Below are positions 25,723 to 35,227 of a stretch of 55,293 nt of DNA, one piece after another. Both the position numbers and the translations under genes were made by a program. This DNA is from Flavobacteriaceae bacterium (GTDB lineage: Bacteria > Bacteroidota > Bacteroidia > Flavobacteriales > Flavobacteriaceae): assembly GCA_947488595.1 (NCBI GenBank), contig CANKZI010000018.1:1-55293 (forward strand), read 5' to 3'. The notes under the pieces are model-generated. The model worked only from the letters and a program-made list of their open reading frames with translations. It was not told the origin of the DNA and searched no databases. Numbering within the stretch: position 1 is the stretch's first letter; the number at the start of each line of letters is the position of its first letter.

Positions 25723-25795
25723 GACATTTTATTTCATTTCAAATATAATCAATTTTAAAATGTTGGTATCTTAAATTTGAAATCAAAATCATCAA

Positions 25796-28288
25796 TTATA
25801 ATTTAGCGCTTAATTTAATATTAAAAACCCTTGTAGTCAAATAGTTGGGCACACCATATTGATTTTTAGTATATACATCGCGCACCCAAGTATTGGTAAT
25901 CGCATTTTGATTGTCAAAAAGGTTGAAAATTTCGAAACCTACCGACAAATCTTCGAATTTTTTGAGCCAATGTCCATCTTGTCTTTTATCATTATTTTCG
26001 GTCAAAACATACGAAAATCCGACATCCGCACGACGGTAATCACGCAAACGACTTTGATAAACATACGGATCTGCGTAGGATGGTGATCCTCCTGGTAAAC
26101 CGGTGTTGTAAACCAAATTGAGGTACAATTTTACACTCGGAATTTTTTCCATAAAATCTTGAAACAAAATCCCAAATTTCAATCTTTGGTCGGTTGGTCT
26201 GGCAATAAATCCTTTATTATCAATGTTTTCTTCGGTTTTTAAATAACCAAAACTCAACCATGATTCGGTTCCAGGAACAAATTCGCCATTCAAACGCATG
26301 TCAAAACCTTGCGCAAAAGCCTTGGCGTTATTGTTAGCTGCATAGCGAATACGCACATTCTCGAGTGTATAAGGATTGACATCGGTCAGGGATTTGTAAT
26401 AAATTTCAGAAACCAATTTAAATGGTCTTGTCCACATTTTAAAGCTATAATCGTTGCTCAAAACAAGATGAACCGATTGCTGCGCTTTGACGTTTGGATT
26501 GACTACACCATCTGAGTCTCTTAACTCGCGATAAAACGGTGGTTGGTGGTACAAACCGCCCGAAAGTCGAAAAACCATGTCTTTCTGCCAATCTGGTTTA
26601 ATGGCCAATTGTACTCTTGGGCTAATTGTTATTTGGCTTTCGCCGTCGATGCCATCACCCGAAACCTGCCATTGGTGCGCACGAACACCTGCGTTGAATG
26701 AAAAATCGTGGTTACCAATCCTACTTTTTCGGTTCCATTGCGCGTAACCCGACAGTCGGTCAATAGTAACATAATTGGTCGCACGCACATTTTTAAAAGG
26801 CACCAAAGGCCCTACATAAGGACTGTAAGGCTGGTCGTTTTGAGGCAAATCAAAAATAGGTGGATTGATTGAAAAACCAGCAGAATCAATAACTTCCCAC
26901 TCCACTACCCTATCTTTGATATCTTCGCGAGTGTATTTGAAGCCCCATTCAATTTGATTGTCTTTTTTGGACATTTTTGTACCATTATTGATGGTGTGAA
27001 TGCCTTTAATTTCGGCATTGACAATCAAGGCATCCAAGTCATTACGGGCATGAAGAAGTTGTGTTCCGATTCTAGTAACAAATTCAACTTCTCCTAACGC
27101 ATCCGTACCAATACTGGTATTCAATTGTCCGAAGCCATAATCTGCAAAAATGTCAAAATACTCTTGTTCTATAGTGTGGTAAGCTGAACCTATAAATTTT
27201 AAAGTGAAATTATCGTTGACACTGTAAGTGGTTTTTATTGCGCCAAAATAGGTGTCGTATTTGTCTTTTTCTTGTCCTTGATAATCCACTACCAAGGCAA
27301 TGGGTTGGTCGATGGTTCCAAAATTCGTTTGCCTTGAAAGTGGCTGGTAGTTGTATTTATTTTGCGAAATATTGCCTAAAAAACTCCATTGCCATTTGGT
27401 TGAAGGAGTATAAGTCACATACGTTTGTACATCGGCAAAAGTCGGCCGAAAATTAGTTTGCGTCTCTTGGCTGTTGACCAAAAGGCTGTTGTCGCGATAA
27501 CGCACTCCAGTAATGGCAGTCCATTTTTGATTGGGCGAAACGGCTTCTATTGCAAGACTTCCACCAAGGAAACTGGCTTCGGCTGCAGCACCAAAACGGG
27601 TTGGAATTCGGTAAGTAATATCTAAAACTGATGACAATTTATCGCCATATTTGGCTTGGAAACCTCCTGCCGAAAAATCGACATTTTGAACCATGTCGGT
27701 ATTGGTAAAACTCAATCCTTCTTGCTGCCCTGAACGAATTAAAAATGGTCGATAGACTTCAATTTCATTCACATAAACAAGATTTTCATCATAATTTCCG
27801 CCTCTAACCGAATACTGCGTACTCAATTCATTATTGCTACTAACACCTCCAAAGGTTTTCAAAATACTTTCGACACCGGCATTGGCACTTGGGTTTTTTC
27901 TAATTGTGGCGGGTTCGATATTGACAAGCCCGTCAAATCGCTTGCGGTTCTTTGAATTAATAACTACTTCGTCCAACTGCTCTTCTTTGGATTTTAGTAC
28001 TGGATTGAATTCGAAATTTTCATTGGAACGCAAATTAATAGCTTGCGAAGCTTGCTTTAAAGTAACATGGGTAAAAACGATAAAAATGTTTTCGTTGGCT
28101 GGAACATTTAAAATATAATAACCATTTTTATCGGTTGTAGTCGAAACATTCGTCGATTTGACATTGACATTTTCAACTGGTTTTCCGTTCTCATCAAGAA
28201 CAATCCCTTGAACTCTAGCAGTTTGCGCAAATGAACAAATAGAAACACAAAAAAAAAGGATTTGCAGTAAGGAATGTTTTGCTTTCAA
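25796..28288 (-). CDS. TonB-dependent outer-membrane receptor with carboxypeptidase-like domain
   Basis: 830 residues: signal peptide LLQILFFCVSICSFAQT; regulatory-like beta domain ARVQGIVLDENGKPVENVNV (about 22-105); plug region AGVESILKTFGGVSSNNEL, YSVRGGNYDENLVYVNEIEV (about 135-220); and a barrel ending in RVFNIKLSAKL. The SVRGGNYDENLVYVN and GGFQAKYGDKLSS motifs are typical of Bacteroidetes receptors outside the SusC group. The ligand is unknown. The ATG lies 13 nt after the stop of the M23 peptidase gene, so the two share a transcript. Confidence 0.9.
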   Translation of the reverse strand: MKAKHSLLQILFFCVSICSFAQTARVQGIVLDENGKPVENVNVKSTNVSTTTDKNGYYILNVPANENIFIVFTHVTLKQASQAINLRSNENFEFNPVLKSKEEQLDEVVINSKNRKRFDGLVNIEPATIRKNPSANAGVESILKTFGGVSSNNELSTQYSVRGGNYDENLVYVNEIEVYRPFLIRSGQQEGLSFTNTDMVQNVDFSAGGFQAKYGDKLSSVLDITYRIPTRFGAAAEASFLGGSLAIEAVSPNQKWTAITGVRYRDNSLLVNSQETQTNFRPTFADVQTYVTYTPSTKWQWSFLGNISQNKYNYQPLSRQTNFGTIDQPIALVVDYQGQEKDKYDTYFGAIKTTYSVNDNFTLKFIGSAYHTIEQEYFDIFADYGFGQLNTSIGTDALGEVEFVTRIGTQLLHARNDLDALIVNAEIKGIHTINNGTKMSKKDNQIEWGFKYTREDIKDRVVEWEVIDSAGFSINPPIFDLPQNDQPYSPYVGPLVPFKNVRATNYVTIDRLSGYAQWNRKSRIGNHDFSFNAGVRAHQWQVSGDGIDGESQITISPRVQLAIKPDWQKDMVFRLSGGLYHQPPFYRELRDSDGVVNPNVKAQQSVHLVLSNDYSFKMWTRPFKLVSEIYYKSLTDVNPYTLENVRIRYAANNNAKAFAQGFDMRLNGEFVPGTESWLSFGYLKTEENIDNKGFIARPTDQRLKFGILFQDFMEKIPSVKLYLNLVYNTGLPGGSPSYADPYVYQSRLRDYRRADVGFSYVLTENNDKRQDGHWLKKFEDLSVGFEIFNLFDNQNAITNTWVRDVYTKNQYGVPNYLTTRVFNIKLSAKL

Positions 28289-28301
28289 TGGCTAAAATTT
28301 A

Positions 28302-30005
28302 TTATTTTTTTCTAAAAAAATGCGTTTCAAAGATAGTGGAATTTCCAACATTATCAGAAACTACGACTTTTAAATCGTTCCTACCGTCAACGAAAATTCC
28401 GTCACTAAAATTGTGTATAATTTTTTTTGTTTTATAGTCAAACTCAAACAATATCCACTTTCCGTTCAGAAAACCGTCAAATTTGTTGATTCCCGACAAA
28501 TTATCACTTATTGCGAGTTGCAAAGTGGTTTGTTTGCTCAACCATTTTCCTACTTTAATATTCAAAGGCGTGATCTTTGGTGCAATTGTATCTATTGCCA
28601 AAGTAAATTGTCCTAAATTTTTGGTATAGGTCGTCAGCATATTGCCTTTGCGTTTGGTAGCGTTGTAGGTTAACTTCGTTCCATCCAAAGAAGCAATGAA
28701 CATTTTTTCTTTTTGAATCGATGTAGCGATGGAATCTTCAAAAGTGATATTAAAATTAGCGTGCACCGCAATGGCATCGTCTGCAAAAGTCAATACATTT
28801 TTTTGTACATCAAAATCCAAATAAAAATCTTCATAAAAAGTATTGGCAGGAACAAATACCGAAACATTGTCTTTTTTATAATTGTTGTCGTTTTTGGCTT
28901 TTAGAAAATAATTAGTTGTTTTTTGCGGTTCTTTGTTGGCGGTGACTGGCAAATCAGCATATTCGATCGGAATGTCGATACTTACTTTGTTGTTATTAAA
29001 ATCGGACACTTCAATTTTAAAATTACGGTTTAAGTTGGGACTGACTTCGATAATTCCGTTCTCAAAACCAGTACTAATAATGCTCAATGGAAAAGTTGGC
29101 GAAAAGAATAATTTTTGAATGCGCATACCGGTTTTTTTAAAACGTCGGTAATCCAACAAAGCATTAATGTAGCGCCCTTCATCAAAACCAAAGGTATCAA
29201 ATTGATACGAAAAAAATTTTGTGCCGTTAGACAAAGTTGCCAATTTAAAAGGACCATTTTTATTGTAGGTAAAGTCGAAACCATCATAAGTGCTAATTCC
29301 AAAACCGATGCTGCCTTTTGCTAATATTTTGTCTGCTATGTAATTGCCGTCTGCTTGTAAAACAACATTGACAGCAAGTGGGCGCTGCGATTGATTAACG
29401 GTAGTGCTATCTCCAATCGGATAAACCATTAAGGTATTGATAACCGGTTTTTTGGTGTCGGCAATAAGTTTGTCAAATCCAAAAAAGAAGGGATTGATTA
29501 CTTTTTCTGATTTTGTATCGCGAAACTCAAAATGCAAATGAGGACCACCAGAACCGCCCGAATTTCCAGAAAAAGCAATTACGTCACCTTTTTTTACTGG
29601 TAAATCACCAGCTTTGGGAAACATCTCAATTTCAAAAGCTTGGTCTATGTAATGCGTCGAATCAATATACGTTTTTACTAAACCATAGCCATCAGAAAGA
29701 TGTCCATAAACCGTTGTAAATCCGTTGGGATGATCTATATAAATGGCTTTTCCGTAGCCATAACTCGAAATTTTAATGCGTGAGATATAACCATCTGCAG
29801 CAGCATAAACCTTGAATCCTTCTTTTTGTTGGGTTTTAAAATCCAATCCAGTATGAAAGTGATTGTTTCGCAATTCTCCAAAAGAACCAGAAAGGAGCAA
29901 AGGAATGTCTAGAGGAGCCCGAAAATAATCTGTTGGATATTGATTTTGAGCAAATAAAGTGGCAGATAAAAATAAAAAAAAGAGGTAAAAGTTTTTCCTT
30001 GTCAT
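28302..30005 (-). CDS. M23 (LytM) family metallopeptidase
   Basis: 567 residues. The signal peptide is FYLFFLFLSATLFAQ. The LytM domain is at the N-terminus (about 50-170) rather than the usual C-terminal position, with zinc ligands in HTGLDFKTQ and HLHFEF and the intervening TTVYGHLSDGYG; all expected residues are present, so it is probably an active peptidoglycan endopeptidase. The remaining ~380 residues are beta-rich (Ig-like) and unrecognised. First gene of the operon with a TonB receptor. The start is divergent from the zapA cluster, with 174 bases between. Confidence 0.9.
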   Translation of the reverse strand: MTRKNFYLFFLFLSATLFAQNQYPTDYFRAPLDIPLLLSGSFGELRNNHFHTGLDFKTQQKEGFKVYAAADGYISRIKISSYGYGKAIYIDHPNGFTTVYGHLSDGYGLVKTYIDSTHYIDQAFEIEMFPKAGDLPVKKGDVIAFSGNSGGSGGPHLHFEFRDTKSEKVINPFFFGFDKLIADTKKPVINTLMVYPIGDSTTVNQSQRPLAVNVVLQADGNYIADKILAKGSIGFGISTYDGFDFTYNKNGPFKLATLSNGTKFFSYQFDTFGFDEGRYINALLDYRRFKKTGMRIQKLFFSPTFPLSIISTGFENGIIEVSPNLNRNFKIEVSDFNNNKVSIDIPIEYADLPVTANKEPQKTTNYFLKAKNDNNYKKDNVSVFVPANTFYEDFYLDFDVQKNVLTFADDAIAVHANFNITFEDSIATSIQKEKMFIASLDGTKLTYNATKRKGNMLTTYTKNLGQFTLAIDTIAPKITPLNIKVGKWLSKQTTLQLAISDNLSGINKFDGFLNGKWILFEFDYKTKKIIHNFSDGIFVDGRNDLKVVVSDNVGNSTIFETHFFRKK

Positions 30006-30123
30006 TTTGGCTGATATTAAAATTGAACTGCAAATATCGTAAAAATCATTGAAGTTATAACTGGCTATTTTTCAATTTATTACAACAAATAGTAAGAAAA
30101 ATTAGAAAAACTACAAAAAACTA

Positions 30124-30153
30124 TTGCTATAATAAAAAGTAATACTAACTTTG
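30124..30153 (+). promoter_or_regulatory. Promoter of the coiled-coil protein/zapA operon
   Basis: TTG (30124-30126), a 19-bp spacer and TAACTTTG (30146-30153). Transcription would start near 30160, which leaves too short a leader for the ATG at 30165 and favours the ATG at 30180. Confidence 0.6.
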
Positions 30154-30179
30154 TAAATTAAGTAATGAACAGCAACTTT

Positions 30180-30470
30180 ATGAGTGAAATTGCAGAAATA
30201 GTTGGTACTCTTGAGAATAGGCTTCAAAAACTTTTTTTAAAATTAGATACTTTAGAAAAATCTTCGACCGAATTAAAACAAGAATTACAACAGGCTGCAG
30301 CGACGATACGGCAACAATCACAAGAGATTGAAGCATTAAAATCGGAGCAAAGCACTTTAAAAATTGCCAATTCATTGCTTGGCAGTGACGAAAATAAAAG
30401 AGATACCAAGCTTAAAATAAATTCATTAATTCGTGAAATTGATTACTGTATTGCACAGTTATCCGATTAG
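30180..30470 (+). CDS. Small coiled-coil protein encoded before zapA (ZapB-like role possible)
   Basis: 96 residues from the ATG at 30180 (an ATG at 30165 would be nearly at the predicted transcription start). Almost entirely helical, with heptads from about 8 to 65: EIVGTLENRLQKLFLKLDTL, ELKQELQQAAATIRQQSQEI. Its stop is 5 bases before zapA, and this order is conserved in flavobacteria (from memory). A division-ring function next to ZapA, comparable to ZapB, is an inference from context and shape; there is no sequence identity to ZapB that I can point to. Confidence 0.75.
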   Translation: MSEIAEIVGTLENRLQKLFLKLDTLEKSSTELKQELQQAAATIRQQSQEIEALKSEQSTLKIANSLLGSDENKRDTKLKINSLIREIDYCIAQLSD

Positions 30471-30475
30471 TAAAT

Positions 30476-30769
30476 ATGGACGAAAAGCTTAAAATTAAAA
30501 TATCAATTGCAGACCGAGTTTATCCGTTGACGGTAGATTTTTCGCAAGAAGAAGGTTTGCGAAGTGCTTCTAAAAAAATTGATGTTATGATTAAGCAATT
30601 CGAAGAAAACTATGCGGTACGTGATAAACAAGATGTTTTAGCGATGTGCGCTTTGCAATTTGCCTCACAATTAGAGCAAAAACAAATTGACAAATCAACA
30701 GATCATGTCGCAACCAACGAAAGATTGAAAAAAATTAATAATTTATTAGCCCAATACCTCGAAAAATAA
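30476..30769 (+). CDS. zapA: Cell division protein ZapA
   Basis: 97 residues. KIKISIADRVYPLTVDFSQE at the N-terminus is the ZapA strand pair. EEGLRSASKKIDVMIKQFEE and DVLAMCALQFASQLEQK give the conserved helix, and a coiled-coil tail ends in LLAQYLEK. ZapA cross-links FtsZ protofilaments at the division site. It is followed by the 6S RNA gene, the same neighbour that it has in many other bacteria. Confidence 0.9.
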   Translation: MDEKLKIKISIADRVYPLTVDFSQEEGLRSASKKIDVMIKQFEENYAVRDKQDVLAMCALQFASQLEQKQIDKSTDHVATNERLKKINNLLAQYLEK

Positions 30770-30790
30770 ATACGTTCTTTTTATAACTAA

Positions 30791-30955
30791 GATACTGCCT
30801 ACATTAGTTCACATTTGGTAAACTCAACACTAACAAATTAGAATGAGCGAATCATCGTTACTATAGCAAGCCATTTCAGTACGGAAGCTAGAACAACGAG
30901 TTAGCTCAAAACTTGTCTATTCGAGTTTATTCAAGCAATTAATGTAGGTTTTTTT
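30791..30955 (+). ncRNA. ssrS: 6S RNA (6S-Flavo type), regulator of RNA polymerase
   Basis: The segment folds as one long hairpin. CCTACATTA (30798-30806) pairs with TAATGTAGG (30940-30948); TAAACTC (30819-30825) with GAGTTTA (30923-30929); TGAGC (30844-30848) with GCTCA (30904-30908); CGTT with AACG; and TAGC with GCTA near the tip. A run of seven T follows the closing stem, giving a built-in terminator. A rod with open central bulge of ~165 nt directly after zapA is the classic 6S RNA setting, and a 6S-Flavo family is known for Bacteroidetes. 6S RNA binds the sigma-A holoenzyme and mimics an open promoter. Ends are approximate. Confidence 0.82.
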
Positions 30956-30976
30956 ATACACAAACCTTAACAAAAC

Positions 30977-32542
30977 ATGGACACAATTTTATTCATAATT
31001 ATTTCAACAATAGTTGGAGTCGGAGGCGGTTTTCTTATCGCAAAAATGCTCGAAAAGAAAAACGTTTCAGCTTTAGTACAAAACGCTAAAAAAGAAGCCG
31101 CATCAATTTTAAAGGATGCCAATCAAGAAGCCGAAAATACAAAAAAGGACAAAATTCTTCAAGCCAAAGAAAAATTTATCGAACTCAAAGCAGAACACGA
31201 ACAGGTAATACTTTCGCGTGATAAAAAAGTAGCTGAAGTCGAAAAAAGAATCCGTGACAAAGAATCTTTGGTTTCTAACGAATTGGCAAAAGCAAAAAAA
31301 ATCAACGACGATTTTGAAGCCAAGACCAACGAATACAACGCAAAAATTGATGTACTCGACAGAAAGCAACAAGAAGTCGAAAAAATGCATAAAAGTCAAT
31401 TAGAACAACTCGAGGTGATTTCTGGCTTATCAACCGAAGATGCAAAAAACCAATTAATTGAAGGATTAAAAGCGGAAGCCAAAAGCAACGCGATGTCCTA
31501 CATTCAAGACACTTTAGAAGAAGCAAAACTAACTGCACAACAAGAAGCCAAAAAAATAATTATCAACACCATCCAAAGGGTTGGTACCGAGGAAGCGGTT
31601 GAAAACTGTGTTTCTGTTTTCAATATCGAATCAGACGATGTTAAAGGACGTATTATCGGTCGCGAAGGTCGTAATATTCGTGCTTTGGAAGCTGCAACTG
31701 GCGTCGAAATTATTGTTGATGATACCCCAGAAGCCATTATACTTTCGTGTTTTGATCCAGTGCGTCGAGAAATCGCACGTTTGGCATTGCATAAATTGGT
31801 GACTGATGGCCGTATTCACCCAGCCAGAATTGAAGAAGTTGTATCTAAAACAACCAAACAAATTGATGACGAAATTACCGAAGTCGGAAAACGTACTGTT
31901 ATCGATTTGGGCATTCACGGTTTGCATCCTGAATTGATTAAAGTAGTGGGTCGAATGAAATACCGTTCTTCTTATGGACAAAATCTTTTGCAACACTCGC
32001 GCGAAGTATCGAAGCTTTGTGGTATTATGGCTGCGGAATTAGGATTGAACGTCAAATTAGCCAAAAGAGCTGGTTTACTTCACGATATCGGAAAAGTGCC
32101 AGACACCGAAAGCGATTTACCACACGCACTTTTAGGGATGCAATGGGCAGAAAAGTTTGGTGAAAAAGAAGAGGTTTGTAACGCTATTGGTGCGCACCAC
32201 GATGAAATAGAAATGAAATCGTTGCTTTCGCCGATTGTTCAAGTTTGTGATGCAATCTCAGGCGCTCGACCAGGTGCCAGACGTCAAGTATTGGATTCTT
32301 ACATCCAACGATTGAAAGATTTAGAAGCGATTGCTTTTGGATTTAATGGTGTAAAAAATGCTTATGCGATTCAAGCTGGTAGAGAATTGCGAGTGATTGT
32401 AGAAAGTGAAAAAGTTTCAGACGATCATGCAGCAAGTCTTTCATTCGATATTTCACAAAAAATACAGACTGAAATGACTTATCCTGGACAAGTAAAAATT
32501 ACCGTAATTAGAGAGACTAGAGCTGTTAATATTGCGAAATAA
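30977..32542 (+). CDS. rny: Ribonuclease Y
   Basis: 521 residues: an N-terminal membrane anchor ([20 protein letters not shown]), a long coiled coil (about 25-190), a KH domain with [20 protein letters not shown] and the HD phosphohydrolase domain with [10 protein letters not shown] and HHDEIE. Endonuclease that starts mRNA decay at the membrane. Length and domain order are standard. It lies 21 bases after the 6S RNA terminator and ends before a strong hairpin terminator. Confidence 0.96.
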   Translation: MDTILFIIISTIVGVGGGFLIAKMLEKKNVSALVQNAKKEAASILKDANQEAENTKKDKILQAKEKFIELKAEHEQVILSRDKKVAEVEKRIRDKESLVSNELAKAKKINDDFEAKTNEYNAKIDVLDRKQQEVEKMHKSQLEQLEVISGLSTEDAKNQLIEGLKAEAKSNAMSYIQDTLEEAKLTAQQEAKKIIINTIQRVGTEEAVENCVSVFNIESDDVKGRIIGREGRNIRALEAATGVEIIVDDTPEAIILSCFDPVRREIARLALHKLVTDGRIHPARIEEVVSKTTKQIDDEITEVGKRTVIDLGIHGLHPELIKVVGRMKYRSSYGQNLLQHSREVSKLCGIMAAELGLNVKLAKRAGLLHDIGKVPDTESDLPHALLGMQWAEKFGEKEEVCNAIGAHHDEIEMKSLLSPIVQVCDAISGARPGARRQVLDSYIQRLKDLEAIAFGFNGVKNAYAIQAGRELRVIVESEKVSDDHAASLSFDISQKIQTEMTYPGQVKITVIRETRAVNIAK

Positions 32543-32560
32543 TAATAATTCAATATACGA

Positions 32561-32592
32561 AAAAGGCGTTTCAATTTTGAAACGCCTTTTTT
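32561..32592 (+). terminator. Rho-independent terminator of rny
   Basis: AAAAGGCGTTTCAA-TT-TTGAAACGCCTTTT followed by further T: a perfect 13-bp stem. It also reads as a terminator-like stem on the other strand, but the minus-strand gene ends upstream of it. Confidence 0.9.
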
Positions 32593-32648
32593 AGTTTATA
32601 AATTATGTTTGGGATTATTGTTTTTGACGTTGGCAACAATACAAAATT

Positions 32649-34172
32649 TTATTCTTCATCATTAAAATAGATTTTAAATACTGTACCAACATTCACTTCA
32701 CTATCAACAGTAACTCTTCCGCCCATAGCTTCTATTTGATTTTTAGACATAAACAGCCCTAAACCTCTTGAATTGGTGTCCTTGTGAAAAGTTTTGTACA
32801 TACCAAAAAGTGAATCGCGATGCTTTTCCAAATCGATTCCTATGCCATTATCAGCAATTGCCAACACCTTTTTTCCATCTTCATAATAAAAATGATAATG
32901 GATTATCGGTGGTCTTTCGGAATGCGAATATTTGACGGCATTGGTTGAAAAATTCAATAATATACTTTCTAAATACGCTGGGTTAAAATAAACCGATTCG
33001 TTTTCGGGAATATCAATTTTACAACTTACGTTGTGTTTTATAAACGCTTCGCTCAAAAGATGGAGCATTTTATCTAAATACTGAAATAAATTAAGATGCA
33101 GTTTCGTTGGTTTTAAATCAGAATGAATCTCAACTAGCTCTTTTAAATTATCGATAGTTTCGGTTAAATCATTGGAGTTTTTTCGCAAATATTGGAGGCT
33201 TTGGTCTCTGATACTTTGATCAGTCTCGGTTTCTATAACATCGAGAAGCATTTTAAAATTACTCGCATGAGAACGCAAATTATGAGAAACTATATACGCA
33301 AAATTGAGTAACTTCTTATTTTGTTCGCTCAAAATTTCTAGCGTGCGTTTGAGTTCGTGTTCTTTTTCAATTTGCTTAGAAATGTCTGTATGCGTTCCTA
33401 TTACGCGCATTGGATCTCCATTTTCGTCACGTTGTATAATTTTACCACGACTTAATATCCATTTGTATTGGTTTTTCTCGGTTAAAACCCGTTGTAAGTT
33501 TTTATAAAAAGGCGTCTTATTTTCAAAATGAAGCTGAATGTCGTGATTGTATTTTTCTGTATCTTCGGGGTGGATACGATTGTCCCACTTGTCAATAGTC
33601 AAAATAGCATCTTTCTCTTCAAAATCCAACATTTTCATAGATTGTGACGAAAAAAAGACCGTCTTGGATTTAACATCTAAATCCCAAATGCCTTCTGACG
33701 ACGCTTGCAAAGCGAATTGATATCGCTCTTCTGAAACTTTAAGTTTTAATGCTTGATTGCGAGATTCGGTGTTGTCATTTACCCTACCATAAAAAATAAA
33801 ACCGTTATTATCGTCTTTTTCTATTGTAGCTCGAACTCGAAACCAGCGCAATCCTTTAAGGGGTAAATGTGATCTAAATTCAAAAATCCAAGGTTCGAGC
33901 GTACGCTTCGACTTTTCGATTGAGTCAAAAAAATTAGGGAAATCATCGCGGATGATTTTACTTTTTACCAAATCGATGGTATAATTACCTATTTCATCTG
34001 CTGTAAGTTCAAAATGATTAACAACCGATTCGCTTAAAAACGGAAATTTTATCGTACCATCTTCTGAAATCGTCATTTGAAAAATGAGGTCAGGAATTTG
34101 AGACAAAAGTTTACTATAAAAACTAACTCTATCTTCTTGTTCTATTGTATTCCGAAAAATATTTAATTCCAT
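32649..34172 (-). CDS. PAS-domain sensor histidine kinase
   Basis: 507 residues, without membrane span or signal peptide. Two or three PAS/PAC units occupy residues 15-265 (SEDGTIKFPFLSESVVNHFE; EGIWDLDVKSKTVFFSSQS; VIGTHTDISKQIEKEHELKR). The dimerisation helix has FAYIVSHNLRSHASNFKML with the phospho-acceptor His near 296. The ATPase domain has NFSTNAVKYS (N box), IADNGIGIDLEKH (G1) and RGLGLFMSKNQIEAMGG (G2). The signal is unknown and presumably cytoplasmic. No response regulator is next to it, so it is an orphan kinase. Confidence 0.92.
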   Translation of the reverse strand: MELNIFRNTIEQEDRVSFYSKLLSQIPDLIFQMTISEDGTIKFPFLSESVVNHFELTADEIGNYTIDLVKSKIIRDDFPNFFDSIEKSKRTLEPWIFEFRSHLPLKGLRWFRVRATIEKDDNNGFIFYGRVNDNTESRNQALKLKVSEERYQFALQASSEGIWDLDVKSKTVFFSSQSMKMLDFEEKDAILTIDKWDNRIHPEDTEKYNHDIQLHFENKTPFYKNLQRVLTEKNQYKWILSRGKIIQRDENGDPMRVIGTHTDISKQIEKEHELKRTLEILSEQNKKLLNFAYIVSHNLRSHASNFKMLLDVIETETDQSIRDQSLQYLRKNSNDLTETIDNLKELVEIHSDLKPTKLHLNLFQYLDKMLHLLSEAFIKHNVSCKIDIPENESVYFNPAYLESILLNFSTNAVKYSHSERPPIIHYHFYYEDGKKVLAIADNGIGIDLEKHRDSLFGMYKTFHKDTNSRGLGLFMSKNQIEAMGGRVTVDSEVNVGTVFKIYFNDEE

Positions 34173-34254
34173 TTAAGCAGTATAATTTTACATTTGTATC
34201 AAAAAGACACAAGCATACAATTTGGTTGTAAATTTAATGAAAAAAACGACATAA

Positions 34255-35151
34255 TTATTTTCTGGGATGAAAAGCATTCATAATTGTTGCAAGGTGTTTT
34301 CGATCTAAATGCACGTAAATTTCGGTGGTGGTAATCGATTCGTGACCAAGCATCAACTGAATAGATCGCAAATCGGCACCATTTTCTAACAAGTGCGTTG
34401 CAAATGAATGCCGAAAAGTATGTGGACTGATGGATTTATTGAGGTTTATTTTTGTCGCCAAATCTTTAATAATTGTAAAAATCATGGCGCGCGTCATTTT
34501 TTTTCCCCTTCGATTAAGAAACAAATGGTCTTCATTTCCTTTCTGAATGGTCAACTGATTTCTGTTATTATTTTTATAGATTATTATAAATTTTTGTGTA
34601 AAAGTACCTATTGGTACAAAACGTTGTTTGTTTCCTTTTCCAGTAATCTTGAGAAAACCTTCTTCAAAAAAAAGATCCGAGATTTTTAATTCAACCAGCT
34701 CTGAAACACGCAAACCACAACCATAAAGGGTTTCCAGTATGGCGCGGTTGCGTTCGCCTTCGGGTTTGCTCAAATCAATGGCGGCAATGAGTTGGTCAAT
34801 GTCCTGAATGGCCAAAGTATCAGGTAATTTGCGTCCGGTTTTGGGTGTTTCAATCAATTCGAGTGGATTGTCAGCACGGTAATCTTCGAAAATAAGGTAG
34901 CTGAAAAAACTTTTTAAACCCGAAATAATACGCGCTTGAGAACGTGGATTTACTTGTTTGGAAACTTCATAAACAAAAGCTTGAACTGTCGTTTCGGTGA
35001 TTTTAACGGGAGAAATGTCGATATTATTTTGAACTAAAAACAAACAAAGTCGTTCAATATCAAAAGTATAATTGTCGATGGTATTTTTTGACAAACCTCT
35101 TTCAATTTTCAGATAGGATTGATAGCTTTTGATATAGGTATTCCAGTTCAT
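34255..35151 (-). CDS. xerD: Site-specific tyrosine recombinase XerD
   Basis: 298 residues from the ATG at 35151 (an ATG 13 codons upstream adds a hydrophobic stretch that does not belong to the family). SAM-like N-domain SYQSYLKIERGLSKNTIDNY. Catalytic domain with Arg in YGCGLRVSELVEL, Lys in ITGKGNKQRFVPIG, HxxR in SPHTFRHSFATHLLENGADL, His in MLGHESITTTEIYVHL and the nucleophile Tyr at EIY. It resolves chromosome dimers at dif with XerC. It belongs to the core set, unlike the integrase at 48378. Confidence 0.92.
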   Translation of the reverse strand: MNWNTYIKSYQSYLKIERGLSKNTIDNYTFDIERLCLFLVQNNIDISPVKITETTVQAFVYEVSKQVNPRSQARIISGLKSFFSYLIFEDYRADNPLELIETPKTGRKLPDTLAIQDIDQLIAAIDLSKPEGERNRAILETLYGCGLRVSELVELKISDLFFEEGFLKITGKGNKQRFVPIGTFTQKFIIIYKNNNRNQLTIQKGNEDHLFLNRRGKKMTRAMIFTIIKDLATKINLNKSISPHTFRHSFATHLLENGADLRSIQLMLGHESITTTEIYVHLDRKHLATIMNAFHPRK

Positions 35152-35182
35152 AAAACAAAGTAACGAAAAGTATCGGTATAAA

Positions 35183-35206
35183 AAAACCACGCCGTAAGCG
35201 TGGTTT
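35183..35206 (-). terminator. Rho-independent terminator of the beta-barrel gene
   Basis: On the minus strand AAACCACGC-TTACG-GCGTGGTTT followed by TTTT. It lies 22 bases after the stop at 35228 and just before the xerD start. Confidence 0.85.
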
Positions 35207-35227
35207 CATGTGTATGTTTTAAACTAA

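Noticed and set aside
31631..31996. 121-residue open frame on the minus strand
   Set aside because: Antisense shadow of rny across its KH and HD domains.
34255..35151. XerD as part of a mobile element
   Set aside because: Length, motifs and core surroundings fit the housekeeping recombinase; no att-like repeats or accessory genes beside it.
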